The notes under the pieces: generated by a model
Databases searched by the model: none
What the model saw: only the letters and a program-made list of their open reading frames with translations
Told to the model about the DNA's origin: nothing
Shown: piece after piece, positions 1 through 8,925 of the stretch
How positions within the stretch are numbered: the stretch's first letter is position 1
Layout: the number at the start of each line of letters is the position of its first letter
From: Nocardia vaccinii NBRC 15922
Lineage (GTDB): Bacteria > Actinomycetota > Actinomycetes > Mycobacteriales > Mycobacteriaceae
DNA: 64,000 bases
Direction: 5' to 3'
Assembly: GCF_001613305.1 (NCBI RefSeq)
Contig: NZ_BDCC01000005.1
Span: forward strand, 248,001 to 312,000
Made by a program: the position numbers and the translations under genes

Positions 1-12
1 GAGAAGAAGTAG
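1..12 (+). CDS. 3' end of a gene, probably gyrA
   Basis: The first bases read Glu-Lys-Lys-stop (TAG at 10-12), so a plus-strand gene ends here. The following genes (DUF3566 membrane protein, then tRNA-Ile) are the usual neighbours of gyrA in Mycobacteriales, so this is most likely the last codons of DNA gyrase subunit A. The identity is inferred from context only; four codons carry no family signal. Confidence 0.4.
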   Translation, partial: EKK

Positions 13-55
13 TTTTACCCGAGCAGCGGCGGCACAACGGATCTAAGGAATCCCA

Positions 56-985
56 TTGACCACTCCGAACCAGCCGAACGACGAGCGGCCCCACGCCAAT
101 GGTGTGACCGAGCGGATAGCATCATCACCGATTCCGCCGCGCCCCATTTCGAGGTCGGCGTCGACGGGTGACGGCGAGTCGGGCAGTACGCCCGAAAAGA
201 CCGATCAGTCAGCGGATTTCGCGAACAAGGAGGAATCGGGCGAGTCGGCCAAGGCGGACAGCGGCTCCCGGTTCGAGGAGGGGTGGGCGCAGCTGCCGCA
301 GCGCGAGCCGCAGTCGAACCTGAACCGTCCCGGCCAGGCGCCGGTGAAGGGTCGGTCGCAGTCGGTGAGCCTCGGTGGTTCGGGTAATGCCCGCACCACC
401 GCGGACCTGGCCGCCAAGGCCGCGCGCAAAGAGGCGGCGATGGTGAAGTCCGTCGGCATCGACGGACCCACCCGCAGCATCGCCCGTCCGGAGCTGGTCA
501 AGGATATGCCGGACCTGTCCGAGCTGCGTCATCCGCTGCCGCCCTCGGAGCACCACACGGCCACGCAGCAGCCAGTCTCGCCTGCGGTCCCGCAGGCCGT
601 GGTCCAGGCCGCGTCCACCGGTCAGCCGCTGCGCGCGACCGTCCAGTTGCGGCACATCGATCCGTGGTCGACGCTGAAGATCTCGCTGGTGATCAGCGTG
701 GCGATGTTCTTCGTCTGGATGCTCGCGGTCGGCTTCCTGTACATCGTGCTGTCCGGTATGGGTGTCTGGGACCGTCTGAACAGCACGTTCACCGATATGG
801 TGTCCGACAGTAATTCGAACTCCTCCGCGCTGATCGACGCGGGCACCGTCTTCGGCTACGCCGCGGTCATCGGCCTGATCAACGTCGTACTGATGACGGC
901 CCTGTCCACGGTCGGCGTCTTCATCTACAACCAGTGCACCGACCTCGTCGGCGGTATCCAGGTAACCCTGGCCGACCCCGACTAA
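56..985 (+). CDS. DUF3566 membrane protein downstream of gyrA
   Basis: A 309-residue protein. Residues 1 to about 200 are polar and rich in Ser, Pro, Glu and Ala, so probably a disordered cytoplasmic region. The last hundred residues hold two hydrophobic segments (around [20 protein letters not shown] and [20 protein letters not shown]) separated by a short loop, the DUF3566 arrangement. Homologues sit directly after gyrA in mycobacteria and nocardiae and are thought to interact with cell-division or envelope partners; the function is not established. The start is TTG at 56, preceded by AAGGAA at 45-50 with 5 nt spacing. The gene begins 43 nt after the upstream stop, so co-transcription with gyrA is likely. 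Confidence 0.88.
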   Translation: MTTPNQPNDERPHANGVTERIASSPIPPRPISRSASTGDGESGSTPEKTDQSADFANKEESGESAKADSGSRFEEGWAQLPQREPQSNLNRPGQAPVKGRSQSVSLGGSGNARTTADLAAKAARKEAAMVKSVGIDGPTRSIARPELVKDMPDLSELRHPLPPSEHHTATQQPVSPAVPQAVVQAASTGQPLRATVQLRHIDPWSTLKISLVISVAMFFVWMLAVGFLYIVLSGMGVWDRLNSTFTDMVSDSNSNSSALIDAGTVFGYAAVIGLINVVLMTALSTVGVFIYNQCTDLVGGIQVTLADPD

Positions 986-1127
986 CCCTGCCCTACCCAC
1001 GGCCGGATCTGCCCTCCGCAGGTCCGGCCGTTTTCATCCGCACCCCTACGACCAGCGGTTTTGGTTGTTCCTGGGATGGTCGGGTAATCTTTGCTCTCGG
1101 TTCGGGACAACAAACCCCAGCCCACAC

Positions 1128-1201
1128 GGGCCTATAGCTCAGGCGGTTAGAGCGCTTCGCTGATAACGAAGAGGTCGGAGGTTCAAGTCCTCCTAGGCCC
1201 A
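1128..1201 (+). tRNA. tRNA-Ile (GAT)
   Basis: A cloverleaf can be folded: acceptor GGGCCTA pairs with TAGGCCC, the T-arm contains GGTTCAAGTCC, and the anticodon loop CTGATAA shows anticodon GAT. The 3' CCA is not encoded after the discriminator A. Its place after the gyrA-linked gene matches ileT of mycobacteria. The usual companion tRNA-Ala lies at 24730-24802, on the opposite strand. Confidence 0.95.
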
Positions 1202-1212
1202 CACTCCACGAC

Positions 1213-1247
1213 AAAGCCCCCGACCAGATTTCTTGGTCGAGGGCTTT
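1213..1247 (+). terminator. hairpin terminator after tRNA-Ile
   Basis: AAAGCCCCCGACCA (1213-1226) pairs with TGGTCGAGGGCTTT (1234-1247) with one mismatch and a 7-nt loop. It lies 12 nt beyond the tRNA. There is no long T-run, which is common for high-GC actinobacteria. Confidence 0.75.
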
Positions 1248-1353
1248 CGTCATTCCGGAGATCTTTTCGAACCGGTTTCACCGCGATGGGCGGCAACGAG
1301 GCCGCATCAAGTCGCTGGGGTGACTGTTGGTCGGCACCGGGCCGGTCAGGTGG

Positions 1354-1674
1354 TCATCGTTGTTTTCGATGTCTGCCATCGGTTGTGTCCGACTCGGTCC
1401 CGGCCCAGTTGCCTGTGTAACGGCGTAACTCCGCGGTCGGGTTTTCGACGCTGGCGCGTAGCCGAGCGCAGAACGCATCCAGAGACCCGTATCGGGCCTC
1501 GATCTTCGCCGCCAGGTACGACGCCGCCGCGTCCTGGACCATTCGAATCCTCTCTGCCTCGGACAACCAACGATCGTGGTTGCTTGACTGTGAACTCCCA
1601 CGGCCCCGTCCGACATCGCAGCGGCTGCGCCTGTCATGCGCGGTCGGGCGGGACCTACCCTGGCGGCGATTCAA
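1354..1674 (-). CDS. uncertain hypothetical protein in a gene-poor stretch
   Basis: The 1248-1834 stretch has no clearly recognisable gene. This 106-residue frame is the best candidate. Its middle (a WLSEAERIRMVQDAAASYL segment followed by an Ala/Arg-rich helical stretch) looks protein-like, but both ends are low-complexity and basic. No family is recognised, no good ribosome binding site is visible, and overlapping frames compete. It may be a degraded gene. Confidence 0.2.
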   Translation of the reverse strand: MNRRQGRSRPTAHDRRSRCDVGRGRGSSQSSNHDRWLSEAERIRMVQDAAASYLAAKIEARYGSLDAFCARLRASVENPTAELRRYTGNWAGTESDTTDGRHRKQR

Positions 1675-1834
1675 CCATGTCGTCCCGGGGCCGCCAGGGC
1701 GCCCGCTACGCTACCGATACACCGGCGAGTTTCAGCAAATGCTTGGCGAGTCGCGCGGCGTGCCGTACAGGTATCGGATATTTCGGTCAGCAATTTTGCG
1801 GCGATCTCCCGGAGCGGCATCCGGGTCGGTGTAA

Positions 1835-2251
1835 CTACGGTGCGCACACCGCTTCGACGAATTCGCCGACCTCTTGTTCCCGCAGCTTTCGGGACAGGTC
1901 GGCCTCGCTGATGATGCCGACCAATTCCTTGCCTTCGATGACCGGCAGCCGACGGATCCGGTGTGCCTCCATTGTGGCCAGCACGTCGGCGATATCGGTG
2001 TCACCGGTGACTGTGATCAGTTTCTCGCCCGCGAGCATGCCGGTGGTGGAGTGTCGCGGGTCCTGGCCAGTGGCTATACATCCGACGATGATGTCGCGGT
2101 CGGTGACCATACCGACCGGGTTGCCCTGCGTATCGCACACCGGCAGGGCGCCGACGTCCAGGTCGCGCATCCGCCGCGCGGCCTCGGCGAGCGAGGTCTG
2201 GGCGGAAATCGTCTCCACCCCGACGTGCATGACTTGCCGAGCTGTGGTCAT
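1835..2251 (-). CDS. Hrp1-like tandem CBS-domain protein
   Basis: A 138-residue protein with two CBS domains: about residues 8-62 (ending in GMVTDRD) and 72-126 (ending in GIISEAD). The order, length and end (EFVEAVCAP) closely resemble mycobacterial hypoxic response protein 1 (Rv2626c), a DosR-regulon protein. CBS pairs usually bind adenosine nucleotides; no ligand can be inferred here. The start is ATG at 2251, with GGAGGAG just upstream and the typical MTTAR N-terminus; a longer reading to 2302 is less likely. It is divergent from the phosphoribosyltransferase-esterase gene, and the shared intergenic region carries a DosR-box-like palindrome. Confidence 0.9.
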   Translation of the reverse strand: MTTARQVMHVGVETISAQTSLAEAARRMRDLDVGALPVCDTQGNPVGMVTDRDIIVGCIATGQDPRHSTTGMLAGEKLITVTGDTDIADVLATMEAHRIRRLPVIEGKELVGIISEADLSRKLREQEVGEFVEAVCAP

Positions 2252-2275
2252 GGTGCGCGCCTCCTCCGGGAAGAT

Positions 2276-2320
2276 GCCGATCTCATCTTGTGCCGATCTC
2301 ATCTTGTGCCGATCTCATCG
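2276..2320. repeat. 16-bp tandem repeat, 2.8 copies
   Basis: The unit GCCGATCTCATCTTGT occurs at 2276-2291 and 2292-2307, with a third partial copy (GCCGATCTCATC) at 2308-2319. It lies 25 nt upstream of the CBS gene start, in its leader or promoter. The function is unknown; it may be polymerase slippage. Confidence 0.85.
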
Positions 2321-2359
2321 TCGGCCGATAGCTGGATTGCCGACAGAGCCGAAAGTCTG

Positions 2360-2377
2360 TTCCCGCGACGTCGGGAA
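2360..2377. promoter_or_regulatory. inverted repeat TTCCCG-N6-CGGGAA
   Basis: Perfect 6-bp arms (2360-2365 and 2372-2377) around CGACGT, in the 237-nt divergent region between the CBS protein and the esterase fusion. It could be a second regulator site; no known consensus is claimed. Confidence 0.4.
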
Positions 2378-2417
2378 TCCTGCGGAGGCAACGGCTTGGT
2401 ACGGCGGGGAGGGCGCG

Positions 2418-2431
2418 GGGACGTTGGTCCC
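2418..2431. promoter_or_regulatory. DosR-box-like palindrome
   Basis: GGGACGTTGGTCCC has perfect GGGAC/GTCCC half-sites with a 4-nt spacer, the same architecture as the mycobacterial DosR box TTSGGGACTWWAGTCCCSAA. The central TWWA and outer TTS/SAA positions are not conserved. It is 57 nt upstream of the esterase fusion start and 166 nt upstream of the Hrp1-like start, between two genes whose mycobacterial relatives are DosR-controlled. No dosR gene lies in this window. Confidence 0.55.
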
Positions 2432-2488
2432 GGCCTATCGGGCATGATGCCTCTGACCAGCGCGAAGTACTCGGCAGAGGCTGAGTGT

Positions 2489-4504
2489 ATGACAGCGATG
2501 CCTACGCTGCGTGACTCCCCGCAACCGATGTTCCGCGACCGTCAGGAAGCGGGTCGGGTCCTGGCCGGACTGCTCGAGCATTATCGGGGCGACACCGACG
2601 TGGTCGTGCTCGGGCTTGCTCGGGGCGGTGTCCCGGTCGCTTGGGAGGTCGCCGCGGCTCTGGGCGCGCCGCTGGACGCGTTGGTCGTGCGTAAGCTCGG
2701 CGCTCCGGGTAACCCGGAATTCGCCATCGGCGCGTTGGCGCCGGACGGCCGTATCGTGGTCAACGACGATCTGGTCCGCGGTTTGCATCTCACTGCCGAA
2801 CAGGTGCGGTCCATCGCCCGCGACGAGGCCCGGGAGCTGTCTCGCCGTGAGTCGGCCTACCACGAAGATCGGCCGCCGCTCGAGGTGGCCGGACGTACCG
2901 TGATCGTTGTCGACGACGGGTTGGCCACCGGTGCAACCATGTTCGCCGCAGTCGAGGCACTGCGCGCCCAGGAGCCGAAACGAATCGTCGTCGCCGTTCC
3001 CGCCGCGCCCGAATCGACGTGCCGGGAACTCGGCGCACTGGTCGACGAGATGGTGTGCGCAACCATGCCATCGCCGTTCCTCGCCGTCGGCACAGCGTTC
3101 TGGAATTTCACCCAGGTCCCGGACGACGAGGTCCGGCGGCTGCTCGCCACCCCGACCATCGGCGCCCGCACGGCGGTGTCGGATCCGGTGGCGATATTGC
3201 GAGACGCCTTGATCGAGGCTCCCTTCGGTGTCCCACCCGACAACGTGCTCGACGACATCATCGGCGATGCGCATTTCGTGCTGATCGGGGAAAGCTCGCA
3301 CGGCACGCACGAGTTCTACGCCGCCCGGGCCGCGATCACCCGCTGGCTCATCACCGAAAAGGGCTTCGATGCGGTGGCCGCGGAGGCGGATTGGCCCGAC
3401 GCCTACCGCGTCGACCGCTTCGTACGCGGGTACGACCACGATTCCTCGCCGGGACACGCGCTGCGGGCGTTCGAACGGTTTCCGACGTGGATGTGGTGCA
3501 ACACGGTGGTCCGTGACTTCGTCGGGTGGCTGCGTCTGCACAACGACACCCAACGCCGGTCCGGTGGCAGGCTCGCCGGATTCTATGGACTCGACCTCTA
3601 CAGCATGCACCGATCCATGCAGCAGGTGATCTCCTATCTGGAGCAGGCCGATCCGGCGGCGGCGGACCGCGCGAAACGCCGATATGCCTGCTTCGATCGC
3701 ACCAGCGAAAACGACGGGCAGGCTTACGGTTTCGCGGCCGCGTTCGGTGCCGGTGAGTCCTGCCAGGCCGAAGTGGTACGCCAGTTGGTCGATATGCAGC
3801 GTAACGCCACTGAGCTCGTGCAAACCCACGACGGCGAGGCGCAATTCGATGCGCTGCGCAACGCGTGGGCCGTTCGCGATGCCGAGGCCTACTACCGGGC
3901 CATGTTCGGTGACCGGGTCTCGTCCTGGAACCTGCGTGACGAGCACATGGCCGATACGCTCAACGCCCTTGCCGCCCACATCGGCCGGGACGGCAGACCG
4001 GCACGAATCGTGGTGTGGGCGCACAACTCTCACGTCGGCGATGCGCGCGCCACGGAGATGGCCGCGGACGGCCAGATCTCCCTGGGCCAGCTGGTGCGTG
4101 AACACCACGGCGGCGACTGCCGCATCATCGGGTTCAGCACGTGCTACGGCACGGTGACCGCGGCCAGTCGCTGGGACGGCGAATCCGAACGCAAGAAGGT
4201 CCGCCCCGCCCTGCCGAGCAGCTATGAAGAACTGCTGCACGACACCGGCCGCGACGGGTTCCTGATCCGCACCGGCACAGCAGGTCCGGCCGCAGACGTC
4301 CTGCGACAGCCACGCCTGGAGCGCGCCATCGGCGTCATCTACCAGCCGAGCACCGAACGGCAGAGCCATTATTTCCACTCGCGTCTCGCCGACCGTTACG
4401 ACGCGGTCATCCACATCGACCACACCACCGCCCTGCAGCCGCTGAGACCCTCGAGCCGCTGGGTCGCGGGTACCACACCGGAGACCTACCCGACCGGGTT
4501 GTGA
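2489..4504 (+). CDS. phosphoribosyltransferase - erythromycin esterase-like fusion (Rv2030c-like)
   Basis: A 671-residue two-domain protein. The N-terminal part (about 15-220) is a phosphoribosyltransferase-type fold with the PRPP loop [13 protein letters not shown] at 138-150. The C-terminal part (about 235-671) is erythromycin esterase-like, with GESSHGTHE at 267-275 and conserved His/Glu segments such as [11 protein letters not shown]. The architecture and the end (PETYPTGL) match mycobacterial Rv2030c, a DosR-regulon protein of unknown substrate; macrolide resistance should not be assumed. The start is ATG at 2489; the frame is open far upstream but that part reads as noncoding. The next gene in the same direction is the PolX-like protein. 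Confidence 0.88.
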   Translation: MTAMPTLRDSPQPMFRDRQEAGRVLAGLLEHYRGDTDVVVLGLARGGVPVAWEVAAALGAPLDALVVRKLGAPGNPEFAIGALAPDGRIVVNDDLVRGLHLTAEQVRSIARDEARELSRRESAYHEDRPPLEVAGRTVIVVDDGLATGATMFAAVEALRAQEPKRIVVAVPAAPESTCRELGALVDEMVCATMPSPFLAVGTAFWNFTQVPDDEVRRLLATPTIGARTAVSDPVAILRDALIEAPFGVPPDNVLDDIIGDAHFVLIGESSHGTHEFYAARAAITRWLITEKGFDAVAAEADWPDAYRVDRFVRGYDHDSSPGHALRAFERFPTWMWCNTVVRDFVGWLRLHNDTQRRSGGRLAGFYGLDLYSMHRSMQQVISYLEQADPAAADRAKRRYACFDRTSENDGQAYGFAAAFGAGESCQAEVVRQLVDMQRNATELVQTHDGEAQFDALRNAWAVRDAEAYYRAMFGDRVSSWNLRDEHMADTLNALAAHIGRDGRPARIVVWAHNSHVGDARATEMAADGQISLGQLVREHHGGDCRIIGFSTCYGTVTAASRWDGESERKKVRPALPSSYEELLHDTGRDGFLIRTGTAGPAADVLRQPRLERAIGVIYQPSTERQSHYFHSRLADRYDAVIHIDHTTALQPLRPSSRWVAGTTPETYPTGL

Positions 4505-4585
4505 ACGTCGCCGTGACGGTCGTGATAGCCGACTCGCCCGCTGCTCGACAGCGTGACCGATGCCACCGATGGATGGTAAGGGTGT

Positions 4586-4600
4586 GGGACGGCTCGTCCC
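4586..4600. promoter_or_regulatory. GGGAC-N5-GTCCC palindrome upstream of the polX-like gene
   Basis: GGGACGGCTCGTCCC resembles the DosR half-sites but has a 5-nt rather than 4-nt spacer. It is 134 nt upstream of the polX-like start. It could be a variant box or a chance palindrome in GC-rich DNA. Confidence 0.3.
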
Positions 4601-4734
4601 GCTGTCCGGGAGGGGTCGTTCGTCCATGTCGCCGAGGCCAATGGCTCTGTGTCCCCGGCCGTATCGAGGGGCAGGCTGGATTCGTCCCATCGGCACGGAC
4701 TCCGGTGACCCCGGTTTCTCGGCAGGAGGCTGCC

Positions 4735-6447
4735 ATGCGATCGAACGATGTCGCCGCGCAGGAATTGCGGGAGATGGCGGACCTGATCGCGATCTCCGGC
4801 GGCGATCGGTACCGAGTGCGGTCCTACGAGAAAGCGGCCCGTGCGATAGCAGGTTGTCCCGTCGAGCTCGACACGCTGGACCGCAAAGGTCTGCTCGCGA
4901 TCACCGATGTCGGCGCCCACACCGCCGACCGGCTGCTGGAGCTGCGCCGTACCGGCCACATCACCGATCTCGACGAGTTGCACGCCCAGCTGCCCGCGGG
5001 CCTGCGGGCTCTGCTCGGCGTTCCCGGGCTGGGGCCCAAGCGGGCCCACCAGGTGTATCAGGAACTGGGCATATCCTCGATGCCGGAGCTGATGACCGCC
5101 CTGCAGGCCGGCGAGCTGGCCCGGCTCAAAGGATGGGGTGAGACCAGTGAGCGCAACCTTGCGCGGGCCATCCGGAGCATGCGCGAGGCCGGGCAGCGAA
5201 CCCCGATAGCGGTCGCGCTCGATCTCGCCGAGGACCTCGTCGCCCAGCTATCGGCCATGCCCGAGGTGGGCCGCGCCGATTACGCCGGGTCGCTGCGTCG
5301 CATGCGCGACACGGTCGGCGACATCGATCTGCTGGCGACGGCCGACCCGGCCGACGCGCCCGCGGTGATGGACCGATTCTGCGGTCTGCCGCTGACGGAT
5401 CGGGTGCTCGCGCACGGCCCGACCAAGTCCTCGGTGCTGACCACAGCCGGTATTCAGGTGGATCTGCGGGTCGTTCCGGCCGCCACGTGGGGCGCCGCGC
5501 TGCTGTATTTCACGGGCTCCAAAGCCCACAACATCCGCATCCGCGAACGCGCTGTGCACGCCGGATACAAACTCAGCGAATACGGGCTGTTCCGGGTCGA
5601 GGACGACCGGTTGGTGGCCGGCACCGAGCGGGATATCTACGCGGCCCTCGGACTGCGGTGGATTCCGCCTACCCTGCGCGAGGACCGCGGGGAGGTGGAG
5701 GCCGCGGCCGGCGGCGGGTTGCCCGAGCTGGTGCGGGTGTGCGACATCGTCGGGGACCTGCACGTGCACACCGACCTGACCGACGGGCTCGCCTCGGCCG
5801 CCGACATGGTCGCCGCGGCCGCGGCGCGCGGCTATCGGTACTGTGCCATCACCGATCACGCGCCGGCGCTGGCGATGCAGCGCATGACTCGCGCCAAGGC
5901 CCTGGCACAGCGTGCCGAATTACGCACGCTCGCACAACGTTCCGGTATAACGGTGCTACACGGTTCGGAGTTGAACATCGCCGCCGACGGTACTCTGGAC
6001 TGGGACGACGAGTTCCTGTCCGGATTCGACGTGCTCATCGCTTCACTGCATTCCCATTTCGACCAGTCGCCCGCGGTGCTCACCCGTCGCCTGATCACCG
6101 CGATGGAGAATCCATACGTCAAGATCATCGGTCACCCCACCACTCGCATCCTCGGTCGCCGGCCCCCGGTCCAGTTCGACGCCGATGCGGTATTCGCCGC
6201 GGCCGCCCGCACCGAAACGGCATTGGAGATCAACGCCTTTCCCGACCGGCTCGACCTCGACGACGAACTGGTCCGTCGGGCCCGCCGGTACGGGGTGGTG
6301 TTCGCCATCGACACCGACGCCCACGCCGTCGGCCATTTCGACCACATTCGCTTCGGGGTGGCCACCGCCCAGCGTGGCTGGGTGGAACGCGACGAGGTGA
6401 TCAACACCTGGCCGCTGGATCGGCTTCGCCGGTTTCTCAGGGCATAG
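4735..6447 (+). CDS. polX: PolX-type family X DNA polymerase with PHP domain
   Basis: A 570-residue protein. The N-terminal 8-kDa-like and helix-hairpin-helix regions include GVPGLGPKRAHQVYQELGI (about 95-113). The nucleotidyltransferase palm has GS...GDIDL with aspartates 196 and 198 and a third at 243 (VDLRV). The C-terminal PHP domain (about 340-570) has DLHVHTDLTDG at 341-351, TDHAP, GSELNI, SLHSHF, GHPT and DTDAHA, the metal-binding set. Bacterial PolX enzymes fill short gaps, and the PHP domain gives 3'-5' exonuclease or phosphoesterase activity in base excision repair. The start is ATG at 4735 with CAGGAGG at 4723-4729. It sits between the esterase fusion and the B12-dependent reductase, suggesting repair and dNTP supply under stress. 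Confidence 0.9.
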   Translation: MRSNDVAAQELREMADLIAISGGDRYRVRSYEKAARAIAGCPVELDTLDRKGLLAITDVGAHTADRLLELRRTGHITDLDELHAQLPAGLRALLGVPGLGPKRAHQVYQELGISSMPELMTALQAGELARLKGWGETSERNLARAIRSMREAGQRTPIAVALDLAEDLVAQLSAMPEVGRADYAGSLRRMRDTVGDIDLLATADPADAPAVMDRFCGLPLTDRVLAHGPTKSSVLTTAGIQVDLRVVPAATWGAALLYFTGSKAHNIRIRERAVHAGYKLSEYGLFRVEDDRLVAGTERDIYAALGLRWIPPTLREDRGEVEAAAGGGLPELVRVCDIVGDLHVHTDLTDGLASAADMVAAAAARGYRYCAITDHAPALAMQRMTRAKALAQRAELRTLAQRSGITVLHGSELNIAADGTLDWDDEFLSGFDVLIASLHSHFDQSPAVLTRRLITAMENPYVKIIGHPTTRILGRRPPVQFDADAVFAAAARTETALEINAFPDRLDLDDELVRRARRYGVVFAIDTDAHAVGHFDHIRFGVATAQRGWVERDEVINTWPLDRLRRFLRA

Positions 6448-6570
6448 CAGCGGCGTTTCCAGGCGGCCCTCGAGCCGTCCGTCCCCGGAAGCCGCGACTT
6501 GTGGCACTTCCACCTGTCCAGTCGTGCGGCCGAGACTGAACCGATCACCGCCACCCTCCTTGGAGGCACC

Positions 6571-6948
6571 ATGAACCAGCCAACGGATCTCGGCCCGGAT
6601 CAGCGGCAACTCCTCGTCCGGCGGGCCCTGGACGACCGCGACCACGACGTGCACGTTCTGCTGCGCGTGCGCTGTGGACGAGGCCACCATGTGGCAACGG
6701 TTTTCGGCACCGTCGCAGGCGCGGTCTACGAGTCGTGGGTCGGTATGCACGCGCACGGCCGCCGCGACTTCGTCGACGAAGCACATCACGCTCCCAGGAA
6801 GAGAACCCGGTATGTCGACCTGCTCGACGCGGGCCGGGTCACCGACGATGTGGTACCCGCCGGCTGCGAGTGCGGCGGTCATGGACTGTCTCGCGCCGAG
6901 ATGCGTGGCGCCATCGATGCGCATACCCACACACTTCAGCTCCGCTGA
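6571..6948 (+). CDS. small Cys/His protein of unknown function
   Basis: A 125-residue protein with possible metal ligands: RCGRGHHVATVF near the middle and CECGGHGLSRAEM near the C-terminus, which together look like a split zinc-ribbon. I recall similar uncharacterised actinobacterial proteins but cannot name a family. The start is ATG at 6571 with TTGGAGG at 6560-6566. It lies between the PolX-like gene and the NrdZ-like gene and is probably co-transcribed with one or both. Confidence 0.7.
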   Translation: MNQPTDLGPDQRQLLVRRALDDRDHDVHVLLRVRCGRGHHVATVFGTVAGAVYESWVGMHAHGRRDFVDEAHHAPRKRTRYVDLLDAGRVTDDVVPAGCECGGHGLSRAEMRGAIDAHTHTLQLR

Positions 6949-7015
6949 CCGGCCGTCGGCGCGAGGCGATGCGAACTGCGGCCGCGGTGATCCAGGTGTC
7001 GAGCGGGCGGCGGGT

Positions 7016-8794
7016 GTGACCGACGATCTGGGGCTGACACCAGCCGCGCGTGCCGTGTTGGCCGAGCGGTATCTGCGGCGCGATGAGCGCGGGCAGGTCT
7101 GCGAGTCTCCCGGACAGATGATGGATCGCGTGGCGCGGTTCGTCGCCCGGGCCGAGGACACCTACCTGCCGGGCAGCGCCGACAGTTGGGCTACCCGGTT
7201 CTCGGCACTGCTGCACAACCGCGAATTCCTACCCAACTCACCGACACTGATGAACGCCGGCACCGGGTCGGGCGTGCTGTCGGGTTGCTTCGTGCTACCC
7301 ATCGACGACTCGCTCGAGTCCATCTTCACCACCCTGCGCACCACCGCCCTGTTGCATCAGGCGGGCGCGGGCACCGGATTCTCGTTCTCGCACCTGCGGC
7401 CCCGCGGCGACGCCGTGTCCTCCACCGGCGGGACCGCCAGCGGCCCGGTGTCGTTCATAGACCTGTACGACGCTGCGGCACAGGTGATTCGGCTCGGTGG
7501 ACGCAGGCGCGGCGCCAATATGGCGGTGCTCGACGTTCACCATCCCGACATCGGAACGTTCGTCGACGCCAAGGCCGATCTCGCCGCTCTGCCGATGTTC
7601 AACCTGTCGGTCGGGATCACCGACGAGTTCCTGCGCGCCGCCGCTGCGGACCGCCCGCATCCGTTGATCGATCCGCGCACCGGCCGTACGGTCCGCGAGA
7701 TCTCGGCCCGTGCGCTCCTGGACAGGATCGCGGCGCAGGCCATGCGCACGGGAGAGCCGGGAATGCTGTTCCTGGACACGATCAACCGCGCCAACCCACT
7801 GCCCGCGATGGGTCCGCTCGAGGCCACCAACCCGTGCGGCGAGGTGCCGTTGGCGCCGTTCGAATCCTGTAATCTCGGGTCGATCGCCCTGCCGCGGTTC
7901 GTCGTCGGCGACCGGCTCGACGAGCAGCATCTCGCCGAGGTAGTGCGGGTAGCGGTGCGATTCCTCGATGACGTCATCGATGTGGCGGACTATCCGGTGC
8001 CCGAACTGGCGGCGGCGGCGCACAACACCCGCAAGATCGGCCTGGGCGTGATGGGGCTCGCCGAAACACTTGCCGCCCTGGGCTTTTCCTACAAGACCGA
8101 CGCCGCCGTGCGGTTCGCCCGGCGGCTGATGTCACGCATCACACAGACGGGACACGAGGCATCGCGAGAGCTTGCCGCCGAGCGCGGTGCTTTCCCGCTG
8201 TTCGACCGCAGCCGTTGGGCCGGACATTCGTCACGACCGATGCGCAATGCCCAGGTCACCAGTGTCGCGCCGACCGGAACCATCTCGCTGCTCGCCGGGA
8301 CGTCAGCGGGAATCGAGCCGCTGTTCGCGCTGTCGTATACCCGTCACCTCCTGGGGCGTGACTTCACGCAGGTCGAGCCGCTGTTCGCGCGCACAGCCAC
8401 GGAATACGGCATCTGGTCACCGGACCTTGCCGCGCGAGTCGCCGCCTGCGGAACCGCCGCTGTCGACGGTGTCCCGGATGACCTGCACCGCCGCTTCATC
8501 ACCGCATACGAGATCGAACCGAGGTGGCACGTCCGGATGCAGGCGGCCGTGCAGCGGCACACCGACGCCGCGGTCGCCAAGACCGTCAACCTGCCCGAGA
8601 GCGCCGATGTCGACCAGGTCCGGGATATCTTCGTGCAGGCCTGGCGGGCCGGCTGCAAGGGGATCACCGTCTACCGGTCGGGCAGTCGTCACGATCAGGT
8701 CTTGCGTTATCCGAGCCCCGATGACAGCGAGGGCAGGGTCGACGTGCACGGTACATACGCCGGCGGCGCACCTGTCGCCGACCGAGCGCCCTGA
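7016..8794 (+). CDS. nrdZ: class II (B12-dependent) ribonucleotide reductase, NrdZ-like
   Basis: A 592-residue reductase that makes dNTPs with adenosylcobalamin, needing no oxygen. Visible signatures are FLPNSPTLMNAG, LSGCFVLP (first active-site Cys), GGTASGPVSF, GGRRRGANMAVLD, NPCGEVPLAPFESCNLGSI (radical Cys in NPCGE), APTGTISLLAGTSAGIEP and the late AGCKGITVYR. It closely resembles mycobacterial NrdZ (Rv0570), a DosR-regulon gene. I chose GTG at 7016 because the protein then begins just before the conserved LGLTPAAR; a longer reading is open. No C-terminal Cys pair is visible in the last 20 residues. It follows the Cys/His gene by 67 nt and converges on the USP gene. Confidence 0.9.
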   Translation: MTDDLGLTPAARAVLAERYLRRDERGQVCESPGQMMDRVARFVARAEDTYLPGSADSWATRFSALLHNREFLPNSPTLMNAGTGSGVLSGCFVLPIDDSLESIFTTLRTTALLHQAGAGTGFSFSHLRPRGDAVSSTGGTASGPVSFIDLYDAAAQVIRLGGRRRGANMAVLDVHHPDIGTFVDAKADLAALPMFNLSVGITDEFLRAAAADRPHPLIDPRTGRTVREISARALLDRIAAQAMRTGEPGMLFLDTINRANPLPAMGPLEATNPCGEVPLAPFESCNLGSIALPRFVVGDRLDEQHLAEVVRVAVRFLDDVIDVADYPVPELAAAAHNTRKIGLGVMGLAETLAALGFSYKTDAAVRFARRLMSRITQTGHEASRELAAERGAFPLFDRSRWAGHSSRPMRNAQVTSVAPTGTISLLAGTSAGIEPLFALSYTRHLLGRDFTQVEPLFARTATEYGIWSPDLAARVAACGTAAVDGVPDDLHRRFITAYEIEPRWHVRMQAAVQRHTDAAVAKTVNLPESADVDQVRDIFVQAWRAGCKGITVYRSGSRHDQVLRYPSPDDSEGRVDVHGTYAGGAPVADRAP

Positions 8795-8925
8795 GTGTCT
8801 CGATACGATTCCGGCTGCCACCCGCCGGTCCGCCCGGTCGGCTTCGCCGGCACCAGCAACGTGCGAAAACGCCCACCGCCCCGGCCTGCAACCCGCGGGG
8901 ACGATCGAGTCCACCGCCGAGCGTG

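Noticed and set aside
2435..4696. 753-codon minus-strand frame opposite the esterase fusion
   Set aside because: Shadow frame; the plus strand encodes a coherent two-domain protein with all motifs.
8897..8912. GGGGACGATCGAGTCC, resembling DosR half-sites
   Set aside because: Spacer of six and location between the convergent 3' ends of nrdZ and the USP gene, not in a promoter.
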